From the NCBI GenBank assembly GCA_963930775.1, contig OZ005689.1, positions 7,603,569 to 7,667,568 of the forward strand: a stretch of 64,000 nucleotides of DNA, in the 5' to 3' direction. Source of the DNA: Cliona cf. orientalis (taxonomy: Eukaryota; Porifera; Demospongiae; Clionaida; Clionaidae). Shown here in pieces: positions 15,701 through 53,900 of the stretch. The translations under genes and the position numbers were made by a program. How positions within the stretch are numbered: position 1 is the first letter of the stretch; each line of letters opens with the position of its first letter. A model generated the notes under the pieces. The model made no database searches. It was not told where the DNA came from and was given only the letters and a program-made list of their open reading frames with translations.

Positions 15701-16817
15701 ATGCTGAGATTGAAATCAGCCGGCCTGGTGTGCCCATGGAGTGCCATCTCACCCGTTTCCCTGGACCTCGGATGGACTGTAAGTGTTTCTTTATAATAGT
15801 ATATTGCCTTGTATATTATTGTATCCAGTGTTCTCCCTAGCATAATAGTTAGGGATATTGACTGCCCCACGTCCCTTTATTGCTGGGTTTCTTTGACGTG
15901 CATGGGTGGGGCCAAATCCTTTGATGCATGTGGACATCCTTTGATGCATGTGGACCCCAAACTATGCTTTTCCAGCATGCCTTCAAGTAGCATAGAGAGA
16001 ACTGATATCTGCAATGTATCTACTCAGATTTAGAGTTTAGTTGTAATTATTGGTAGCTAAGCTTGTTGGTTCTTGATTCGGTAGTAAACATAGCAGGTAC
16101 ATTTGGTGTTCTTGTGTGTGCCAACGCTAGCAGAATAAATAATCCAATACTGTGTTTATGCCAATAGAATGCAAGCTAAAAAAATAATTACGATTTTAAC
16201 TTCACACTTCTGGAGGTGCGTCCACTATTTGAGAGCGTCGTCTGATTGAGTGAACACGGTAGCTACATACTATTGAAGGGTGTTAATAACTTGGTTAAGA
16301 TGCGTATGTAAGAGGACTATATGTCTTATTATTTTCCACAGGCTCCAACGGGAGAGTTGAGATCACAGGTGTGGTGCCCGGAGACTTCACGCTTCGTGTG
16401 GTGGCTGTAGACCCGTTCATCTCTGACAGATTTAACCCTGACCGTCGTGCAATAGCTCGCAACAGGCTCTGGGTGAAGGGAAATGCTGAATTCTGTACGA
16501 CCCTTGTGAGGAATGATGGAGTGACTGTGAATCAAAATACGATGACAATCGATTTCTACAACACTGGCGAACCTACTGGTTACCTGTGTAGTTTTGACCG
16601 TGGAGAATTCTTTGAATGTAAGTTTCTCTCTCTCTCTCTCTCTCACTTCCTATTCTCACACATCAAAACTATTTACTCCCCTACCTTTGTAAAATTTGCA
16701 GGTACAAGTCCCTACACTCGTGAAAACATACCCATTGGTCGGCACAGGATCAAGGTCGTGCCACTAGGCTGTAATAGGAACTTCAAGGGCTTTACCACAC
16801 AGTTTGACGTCATATAA
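490..16817 (+). CDS. Gene 1: giant secreted Calx-beta / module C / Cys-module protein (5' partial, 34 exons)
   Basis: I joined 34 exons by hand. Every internal exon is a multiple of 3, every intron is phase 1 with GT-AG ends, and the total is 7,208 nt (about 2,402 residues) ending in TAA at 16815-16817. The protein is a repeated series of Calx-beta-like domain, module C, and one to three two-exon Cys modules, with one Ig domain near the C-terminus. No membrane segment is visible, so it is probably secreted and extracellular. The start and signal peptide lie left of the window; bases 1-489 are intron with no recognisable exon. Domain calls rest on motifs such as ITEG, TYSEY, EGFxxYLE and IIEDDDG. 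Calx-beta repeats occur in sponge aggregation factors, but I see no wreath or VWD domain, so that identity is not claimed. Of the longer introns, only 7372-7813 (transposon), 14223-14571 (CT-rich) and 15779-16341 (a 21-bp tandem duplication near 15917-15958) hold anything notable. Confidence 0.85.
918..2719 (+). CDS. Gene 1 block: module C fused to Cys module, then Calx-beta-like domain 2
   Basis: Exons are 918-1511, 1804-1935, 2002-2208 and 2501-2719. The first is an unusual 594-nt exon in which module C (FQVLIGDVDLG to NITVFAI) runs straight into the Cys-module start (VVELQC) with no intron, near position 1386. The second Cys half carries the FSFSPGPHTLTI motif. The last two exons form one Calx-beta-like domain, with IDITEG and TYSEY in the first half and LEGFILYLEIDETELDPR in the second. 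The other units have two extra Cys modules here. Confidence 0.8.
2867..6204 (+). CDS. Gene 1 block: module C, three Cys modules, Calx-beta-like domain 3
   Basis: Exons: 2867-3361 (module C), 3677-3802 with 3870-3995 (Cys module type 1, CESNNP motif, then PPGEYNLTIEAED), 4272-4400 with 4625-4744 (type 2, LLIGAC and CSYDSGP), 4829-4948 with 5016-5147 (type 3, CSFDGGP, then SPGPHVLTV), 5301-5510 with 5983-6204 (Calx-beta halves). Each Cys module is about 80-90 residues, split so that the last Cys codon of the first exon is interrupted by the intron. This block is one full period of the repeat. Confidence 0.85.
6278..10584 (+). CDS. Gene 1 block: module C, three Cys modules, Calx-beta-like domain 4
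   Basis: Exons: 6278-6766, 7034-7150, 7249-7371, 7814-7936, 8249-8371, 8621-8749, 9030-9158, 9421-9627, 10348-10584. Order and intron phases copy the 2867-6204 block, with clear residue similarity exon by exon (for example CESNNPLVSP, ARDIFGQTA, CSFNDGPPSSC). The Calx-beta second half is slightly longer because of a VPVPPPLD insertion. The donor after 9627 (GTTTGT) is weak. The module C exon has an acidic loop and the DRAIYELEAC motif that ends every copy. Confidence 0.85.
7541..7775. mobile_element. Truncated TA-CCGTA element, GGCGG-type
   Basis: It starts ACCGTATAGCCG and contains alternating GGCGGT and ACCGCC units next to AAATTT, the same interior as the element at 22262-22479. The right terminal repeat is missing. 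It lies in the 7372-7813 intron of gene 1. Confidence 0.65.
10969..12309 (+). CDS. Gene 1 block: module C 4 and an Ig domain
   Basis: Exon 10969-11481 encodes the fourth module C (FEIIIGDVELGQ to ASITLYAIGQ). Exon 11836-12309 encodes a C2-like Ig domain with LELRC, LWYKDGVLVYRAGQ and a second cysteine in GTWECELENSLGESEAET. It is the only Ig domain in gene 1 and it replaces the Cys modules that follow module C in the earlier units. Both introns are phase 1. Confidence 0.85.
12766..14222 (+). CDS. Gene 1 block: Cys module and Calx-beta-like domain 5
   Basis: Exons 12766-12894 and 12963-13100 form a diverged Cys module (DLEC, LECEAEF, CTIDGA, then HILRINVRDSRGE). Exons 13277-13522 and 14019-14222 form the last Calx-beta-like domain. 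Its first half lacks the ITEG motif but keeps LTYDEF. Its second half has LSEGFIIYLEVD and ends IIEDDDG, the classic end strand of Calx-beta domains, which supports the family call for the other copies. Confidence 0.8.
14397..14515. repeat. CT-rich low-complexity tract
   Basis: Imperfect CTCTCC/CTCCCT run in a gene 1 intron, ending about 60 bases before the acceptor of exon 14572. Open frames across it are low-complexity artefacts. Confidence 0.9.
14572..16817 (+). CDS. Gene 1 block: three C-terminal Cys modules and stop
   Basis: Exons 14572-14694, 14909-15037, 15647-15778, 16342-16617 and 16702-16817. They encode three diverged Cys modules. Exon 16342-16617 joins the second half of one module to the first half of the next with no intron between. 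The module ends keep the PGxHxIxL pattern (VPGRHNIRLF, IGRHRIKVV). The frame closes at TAA 16815-16817 with no membrane anchor. The AATAAA near 17217 lies in a dispersed repeat, so I do not assign it as the poly(A) signal. Confidence 0.8.
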
Positions 16818-17062
16818 ATCAATCAACATTTTTAGAGCTTGACTAGATAATTCAGTATTGTACGGACTTGTACTTATCTTGAAACTATAACTAGCTTAGT
16901 TGCAATAGTGCAAAAATGTTTGCTAGGAGTATAATTATACTCTTTTGAATAATTAGATTGATACTTTGATTTTCCTCATCTTCATTAATCATTTACATAA
17001 TATAAGTCTACCTGCTGTAGCTACTGACCTTCCAGCTAATCCGTACGACTATGAGGTGTGCA

Positions 17063-17345
17063 ATTATGAGAAAATTCAGCTAGGGAGGGACTTGAAAATC
17101 AGTATATAGAGTAGCTATCTTACATGACATTGCATATCCAGTGAATACTTTATAAGCAGCATGTTACCTTCTCTGATAAGTACTGCTATCTGAACTTAAT
17201 TATGTAATCCCGTGGATAAATAAAGCCAGCCTTGTGCATGCAGCATATATACCATCATCGGCTGCAACCGACCTGAAGTTCGGAAGCTGTATGTACTGTG
17301 TTGTCAAGAGTCGTCTCTGTAAAGTTGTCTGTCTGTTCTCCACAA
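17063..17345 (+). repeat. Fragment of a roughly 900-bp dispersed repeat
   Basis: Shares GGACTTGAAAATCAGTA, CGTGGATAAATAAAGC and AACCTGAAGTT stretches with 48375-48650 (same strand) and with 31385-31780 (opposite strand). The internal AATAAA is part of the repeat. Confidence 0.6.
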
Positions 17346-17491
17346 CAGAGGTAGACATATATATAATTTATATTGTTTATCTTCACTATGACATACATCT
17401 TAGATAACAAGCTCTATATAACTGTGCCACAGGCACAGTTAGAGCGGGTGGAAATCATCTAAGGTACTTGGTATTGTTACTATGGTATACA

Positions 17492-17505
17492 CAGAGGGGT
17501 AGGCG

Positions 17506-17542
<37 letters not shown>

Positions 17543-17855
17543 GGCATAGCCCCTCCACTTTTGAGTCTGAACTTTCTTATACTAATTAACTAATTTAGGA
17601 ACCATTGTGTATTTTATACCATGCGTTGTTGAAGTAAATTTTCTTACTGCCTGAACAAGCCTAATTACACAGGAATAACTGATTATACTAAATTAATTTT
17701 AGTCCCCAAAATGCCTCAGAAAGCATTAGGGTAATACCTAAAATCTCAAAATTTTCTGGGGGAGCATGCCCCCAGACCCCCCCTAGGAGCAGGGGCCTTT
17801 GGCCCCAACGTATTCTGCCTCGGTTTGTATGCCCCCCACTTTTCCTACCCTTCTG
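17492..17855. mobile_element. hAT-like non-autonomous element with 35-nt G run
   Basis: Imperfect terminal inverted repeat CAGAGGGGTAGG / CCTACCCTTCTG. A 35-nt G run at 17507-17541 follows the left end. No coding capacity. The hAT assignment rests on the CAG-rich end only, because no clean 8-bp target duplication is visible. Confidence 0.45.
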
Positions 17856-17911
17856 ATATGTACCAGTGCTCCACCATACAGGCACATTATTGTGGGCTAG
17901 GGTAGCTCTCT

Positions 17912-17986
17912 ATTTTGTTAGTTTTTGAATATGACTTGATGATTGAACATTGATATAGTCAAGTCATGTTCAAAAACTAACAAAAT
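17912..17986. repeat. 75-bp hairpin
   Basis: Near-perfect inverted arms (ATTTTGTTAGTTTTTGAA and its complement) around a loop of about 20 bases. Probably a tiny palindromic transposon; a transcribed hairpin is possible. Confidence 0.7.
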
Positions 17987-18060
17987 GTTGTTAATCATAA
18001 TAAATAATGGATGTTCTAGTGGACAAAGATACATAATAATTATTATGATACACGATTAAT

Positions 18061-18351
18061 CAGGCCCGTAGCCAGACTTTTTAAAAGGGGGGTGCACATG
18101 TGTTTGGGTTTAGTGACTACTATAATAATTATGCATGTATTGGTCACAATTGCTTATTGATTGAGGTGTGATGTTAATTAGCTGCACTAAGTGTGGTTTT
18201 GTCAAGCTGATAGAGAGGATAGCATGCAGCCTCAGTCTTAGACTATTGCTCATGCAATTAAGAACTTCTGTGAAATAACATGCAATTATTAGGCTGAAAA
18301 AAGGGGGGTGCACGTGCACCCCCCTGCACCCCCCCCCTGCCTACGGGCCTG
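18061..18351. mobile_element. hAT-like non-autonomous element
   Basis: Terminal inverted repeat CAGGCCCGTAG / CTACGGGCCTG, with inner GGGGGGTGCAC and GTGCACCCCCC also inverted. A short TTAAT direct repeat flanks it. 291 bp, non-coding. Confidence 0.6.
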
Positions 18352-19577
18352 TTAATGTATTAGAACAGGTTATAAAGAGAAAAGATAAAGTTACTGTTAC
18401 TGTGCTAAAAACAGTTAAGAGTAAAATTAACAAGAAGTGGGGTTGCCCCTGGCCACACCCACAAAATTAGAATATACTTGCACTGTCAGATCTTAACATA
18501 GCCTAATGATTGGCTCCATCCATTGGTGCATCTGTTGTACCATAATGGGAAACTTGAAATTTCAACAAATCTCGTGGTTTGAGGGTCACCCACGAAATTT
18601 CCAGGCATATACATGCCACATCCACCTACTTATGCTGCATTCTGTGAAAGATTTCTCTGCAAATGCTCACTTCCTACTGGTTCATGAAAGTTTTTCCCTT
18701 CAAAAATTTCCTGCTACATGGTCATTAATTAGCCGTATGCCAATAGTTGGGTCATAATAATTATACGAAAACTCCCCCTACAGTAAAAACTGGACTCCCA
18801 ATGTGATTAGCTACCCCACATGTGCATGCGCAGCAAGGGGTAAAGCAATAGGTTTTGTCTGTCTGTCCAAACGTGAGCTCCTATACCAATTCATGCTTTA
18901 TCTCCTAGCATAATAAATACAGCATTGTCTTTAAGGTTATGGGTGACAGTTTGCATCTAGAAATTTTCGCGAGTAACAAGCTATTTGTATCTCCACAAGG
19001 GAAGCAGCTATGAAGCTGAAATAAAAACGAAATTATAGCTAACATGATGACAGAGACAGCTGTCTCAACATTGAAGTGACCTTCCCGTTGTGAAAGTCAG
19101 GCAATGGCCGCCATTGTCACGAACTCTTGCGTCAAGTTTTACCTAGACAAAGGAGTCTAGTCTACTATCTACAGCTTATTTATGAAGTACTTAACTTACT
19201 CCAGTGCTGGAGTTGGTTCCCAAGTTCATAGAGCCTCCACAAAGAGAAAGCTACACAAAAGAAGGTAATTTACGCCAAGCGTAATGGCGGACCAGGTCGT
19301 CAACATGGCTGTCTAGCTGCTTTCTGACAGGTGGCCTTCAAATTTACACCAACTCCAGCCCTGCCCAGATGTCTGAGTAATAAGATAAACACTTCCTTAT
19401 GGTCAAAAGAGAAGCCACTACACTAAACTTGACGCAGAGTTTTCATTTGCGGTTCGCCTTGGTATGCTCCATTACTCACTATGGGAAATGCCCGTGCGTG
19501 GGCGAACTGTCACCCGTAACCTTAAAGAACCCGACACTTAATTTTGTGAATGATATCCATGCAGAGTATTGTTTTCC

Positions 19578-19679
19578 TAGCCTCGTCCCCAGGTTCCCGT
19601 CATGTTCTCAATGTTGCACGACGGGAGCCTGGGGACGAGGCTACATTGAGAACATGACGGGAGCCTGGGGACAAGGCTA
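19578..19679. mobile_element. Hairpin element, TAGCCTCGTCCCCAGG family, 9-bp target duplication
   Basis: Ends TAGCCTCGTCCCCAGG and CCTGGGGACAAGGCTA with an extra internal copy of the right arm. Flanks TTGTTTTCC and TTGTTTACC match 8 of 9. Related copies lie at 34243-34320 and 35076-35144, with a half copy near 20808. A 9-bp duplication is typical of Mutator-like elements. Confidence 0.65.
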
Positions 19680-19982
19680 TTGTTTACCATTATGTGATGG
19701 GAAATGTCCATAGCATTCCCAAGGTTGGTTATCAAAACCATGCATCTCTATTAGTCTCGTGAAACGCACGCTTTGCGGCCTCACACGGAATTGCGTGGGC
19801 CGCGGAGGTACCCTGCTGAGCACCAGCTGTTCCATAAGGTATACGGTAGTACGTAGTCGTCGCAAATAAAACCGCGAAGATCAAAAGTGAGTGGGCGTTT
19901 CTCGTGGATGGCATGCATGCATGTACATGCATGTAGCTAGATAGCTAGATAGCCTAATCGGGGAGAAAAGAAAGTAGCAAAG

Positions 19983-49840
<29,858 letters not shown>

Positions 49841-50881
49841 AAATGCTTAACAGGATTTCTCTATTGTACTATAGTGTATCGTACGTCACAGTAGTTTTTC
49901 TTGAGTGTGCAATTAGTTAACCAATAATTTTAATTGACAGGTTTTTTGATATTATAGAACAACCATGCTCAAGTTATATATCCACTATTTTAATGTGGAA
50001 AGAAAAATGCTATACCCTGAATTTGAACCTGGGACCTCTTTACACGAGATCCTTGCTACTCAGTGCACACATGCTTAAGCTTATGGTAATTTATATCCTC
50101 GTCACAATCATGCAGTTTCATCGATATCTCCTAACTAGTGGGGGTAAGTGGACTTTGCTGAAAGATGCGGGAACGGGAACGGGAACGGAAACAGAAACAC
50201 GTGGCCTATGAGTGCGCCTGCGTAGTATGAAACTTCTGTTTGAATTGTCTTGGCGGCTGGATCCAGACAAGATACGATGGTCATATTATTGGATAGTGAC
50301 TTTTACCAGAATGAATGTGAAGCGTAAGCGTTACAAATCAGTGGCGGAGGAAGACGGCTGTGACGGGGGGGGGGGGGGGGGGGGGGGCACAGTGGGTGTA
50401 TCATGTATCTACCACAATAGGGATCTATTGAAGGACTGTCATGCAAGGGGGGCATGTGCCCCTGGTGGCTTTAAATTTTGTCGGTTAACCCACTATGGTT
50501 CTCAGCCCTTCAATTAATATTGTAGAATTTCTTCTTCATACACACGGTTGCTTAGGCCAAGGTAAAGGGACGACACATTCACTTCCTCTATAGATCTACA
50601 CTGGTTAATTGCATGTTACCATCATGTGCAGGAATGTAAACAATAGAGGTCAATTATTGCCATGGATGCAGTTCATAGTCAATGAGATGCAGGTGCATGT
50701 GCATGATGGTACCACCTGGAAGTCAATCACTAGTTCACTGTAACTGTCGATTAGTTGTAGGCCAACCGCCACCGGTGCATAATTACGGCACCAAGAGTTG
50801 GAGAGTTCATACTGTGATCAGAATCTGATTCAGTTCTCTTATCATTCCTTCTAATTAATGAATTAAAGGTCAATTATTATT
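49841..50881. other. Intergenic region between gene 2 and gene 3
   Basis: About 1 kb with no supported exon. Contains a 23-nt G run at 50365-50387. No poly(A) signal or promoter motif can be assigned with confidence. Confidence 0.5.
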
Positions 50882-50981
50882 ATGCCAAGCAAGAAGATCA
50901 TAGCATCTGAGCTATTGCTGCCACTTATGATGATTCTACTCCAGCACAGGCTGTATCATGCATGCGGAGACAAGTTAACCG
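50882..50981 (+). CDS. Gene 3 block: putative signal-peptide exon
   Basis: ATG at 50882 with an in-frame TAA 18 bases upstream. It encodes [20 protein letters not shown], a basic start then a hydrophobic run, and ends phase 1 before GTTGGT. It joins in frame to exon 54510, just as the gene 4 signal exon joins its module C exon. The internal Glu and the unusual donor leave doubt. Confidence 0.45.
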
Positions 50982-53900
50982 GTTGGTATATATGTACTAA
51001 AACTATTATTATTAGTATATTATATAGCCATTACATTTATTTTATGAAGAATATTATCAGATAATTCATCACTGAGCAGTACATAGCAGTGGCGGATCGG
51101 GGGGGGGGGGGGGGGAAGGGGGGTGCAAGTGTACCCCCCTTGGGCCGCGTGCATCCAACACTAAGAAGTACTGATAATAAACTAAAAGGAACCCCCCTTT
51201 CTGGCTATAGAACTAAGAAAACTGCTGCTATGGCTCACCTTAGAATGTTTTAGAAGAAAATTTGTTCGAAAACAGATCGATTGGACTAGTAGGGTTGTCT
51301 CAAAAACGCTCGAAATGGGCGTGGTTTCCCCCTAAAGTGGGCGTGGCTTCTAAAATTTCGCGCGCGCTTAGCGCGCAAGAGTGTAGTACAACCCCCCTTT
51401 TAGAAATCCTGGACCCGCCACTGCATAGTATACATCAACTATTTACTTTATGCCAACAAGATCTGAGATTATGATAAGGCCACTCCAAATTAATCATTAG
51501 TTTCTGGTCACCCGCCCGCATGATGCGTTGAACGCTGTGGCTAACGTACCGGTACCGGTACCAGTGGCGGATCCAGGGGGGGTAAGGGGGGTGCAAGTGT
51601 ACCCCCCTTTGGGCTGCATCCAACACTAAGAAGTACTGATGATGAACTAAATGGAACCCCCCTTTCTAGCTACAGAACTAAGAAAACTCCTACTATGGCT
51701 CACCTTAGAATGCTTAAAGCCTTTAGAAGAAAATTCGTTCGAAAACGGATCGATTGGACTGGTAGAGCTAGTAGTTCATCTCAAAACGATCGAAAATGGG
51801 CGTGGTTTTGCCCAAAATGGGCGTGGCTTCTCAAATTTCGCGCGCGCTTCGCGCGCAAGACTGTACTACAACCCCCCTTTTAGAAATCCTGGATCCGCCA
51901 CTGGGTACCGAAGATTTAGTGCTTGGAGTACCGGCAACGCTATATATATAATATATTATAATATGCTATTACTGAACGCTAGACGGCTAGTGAGGCTAGG
52001 AGCCGGGGGGGTTTGGTTTGGGTTATGGTTGTTGACCAAGGGTTAGTATTACAGTGGTACGGTGTATAAAACGGTATCTGGCAGCGGCGAGCTGGGTGGA
52101 CGAGTGGGCTAGGGCTGGGGCTGGTGATGGGCTGGTGATGCGATGGTCATGGGTTCGAATCCCGTTTGGTTATTCGAGTTTTTTTTTTTTCTTCCCACTT
52201 GAGAAATTTTCTAAGTTTTTTGGCGGGCTAATTGCCGGTACTCGAAGCGCAAAATTTCCAGTACCGGTACCGGTACGTTAGCCACAGCGTATTTTGAAAA
52301 GCCAGTTTATGAGGACTATAATGATATTCATAGAAAAGATGACGTAAAATTACACGTAATGAGTCATCATAAACATTATGATACTCTCGAGATCTCGATC
52401 TCAAGCTCATTACCTTGCTGCACACGGTGAATCGAATACTCGAAACTTCACTGTGTCACATCAGTTCGTCATCCTGCATTCTGTTGACCTGCCAGTGTAC
52501 TTCAACAGCTCATAGCTAGCTGATATATGATCGTTTGCACTCGAGGTTTGCTGACCATGCATTTGTGGTATAATTTAAGTACTTCCTCTTCCTGTCTTAA
52601 TTCAATTAGTCATAGTCCCATAGTCCTAACCACCCGCCCGCCCGCATGTACTTGAGACAACTGGTGTGACCGGAAACTAATGATTGACTTGGAGTGGCCT
52701 AATAATGATTTTCTAAGGCAGTATCAGCTATTTACAGTGTCATAATTATGCTTAGTGTATATGCAGCTAACCCAACAAATTTGAGGTTGATATTTCATAT
52801 AAGAGTCACGAAATATGCAAAGTCAGCATTTACACACTGTATATATATTGTATTGTGATATAGTATCTTGGTGTCGTTTGTGCCTCTGGTGCCTCTGGTG
52901 CCCTTGGTGCGGCCCCTGGTGTCGTTGGTGCCTCTGGTGCCTCTGGTGCCCTTGGTGCCCTTGGTGCCCCTGGTGCCTCTGGTGCCCTTGGTGCCCCTGG
53001 TGCCCCTGGTGTCGTTGGTACCTCTGGTGCCTAGGGTGCCCTTCGTGCCCCTAGAGTCGTTGGTGCCTCTGGTGCCCTTGGTGCCCCTGGTGCCTCTGGT
53101 GCCCCTGGTGCCCCTGGTGTCGTTGGTGCCTCTGGTGCCTCTGGTGCCCTTGGTGCCCTTGGTGCCCTTGGTGCCCTTGGTGCCCCTGGTGCCTCTGGTG
53201 CCCTTGGTGCCCTTGGTGCCCTTGGTGCCCTTGGTGCCCCTGGTGTCGTTGGTGCCCTTGGTGCCCTTGGTGCCCCTGGTGCCTATGGTGCCCTTGGTGC
53301 CCTTGGTGCCCTTGGTGCCCCTGGCCCCTGGTGCCTCTGGTGCCCTTGGTGCCCCTGGTGTCGTTGGTGCCTCTGGTGCCTCTGGTGCCTCTGGTGCCCT
53401 TGGTGCCCTTGGTGCCCCTGGTGTCCTTGGTGTCTCTGGTGTCGTTGGTGCCTCTGGTGCCTAGGGTGCCCTTCGTGCCCCTAGAGTCGTTGGTGCCTCT
53501 GGTGCCCCTGGTGCCCCTGGTGTCGTTGGTGCCTCTGGTGCCTTTGGTGCCCCTGGTGTCATTGGTGCCTCTGGTGTCTCTGGTGCCCTTGGTGCCCCTG
53601 GCGCCCCTGGTGCCCTTGGTGCCCCTGGTGTTATTGGTGCCGTTGGTGACACCAACAACGTTAACACCAGAGACACCAAGGGCACCTTAGGCATCAAGGG
53701 CATCAGAGGCACCAACAACACCAACAACACCAGAGGCACCAAGGGCATCTTAGGCATCAAGGACACTAGAGCCACCAACGACACTAACAACACTAAGGAC
53801 ACCAGAGGCACCAAGGGCACCAGGGGCACCAGGGGCACCAATGGCACCAGGGGCACCAACGACACCAGAGGCATCAAGGGCACCAAAGGCACCAGGGGCA

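Larger units (their letters stand above)
16818..19982. other. Intergenic region between gene 1 and gene 2, repeat-filled
   Basis: No exon could be supported on either strand. It holds a fragment of a dispersed repeat (about 17063-17345), two hAT-like elements (17492-17855, 18061-18351), a 75-bp hairpin (17912-17986) and a hairpin element with 9-bp target duplication (19578-19679). The last 300 bases before the gene 2 start are relatively CpG-rich, as a promoter region might be, but I see no defined promoter motif. Confidence 0.6.
51532..52291. mobile_element. TIR element with nested hAT insertion and tRNA-like unit
   Basis: The left end CGCTGTGGCTAACGTACCGG is inverted at the right as CCGGTACGTTAGCCACAGCG. 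Each end also carries a short GGTACC tandem run. It encloses the hAT-like element 51562-51903 and a tRNA-like sequence at about 52079-52190. Confidence 0.65.

Noticed and set aside
490-16817. Calling gene 1 a sponge aggregation factor
   Set aside because: Calx-beta-like repeats and phase-1 introns fit, but no wreath or VWD domain is visible and module C and the Cys modules are not known parts of that family to me.
17210-17225. AATAAA as the gene 1 poly(A) signal
   Set aside because: The same motif is embedded in the dispersed repeat at 48517 and 31565, so it is not gene-specific evidence.
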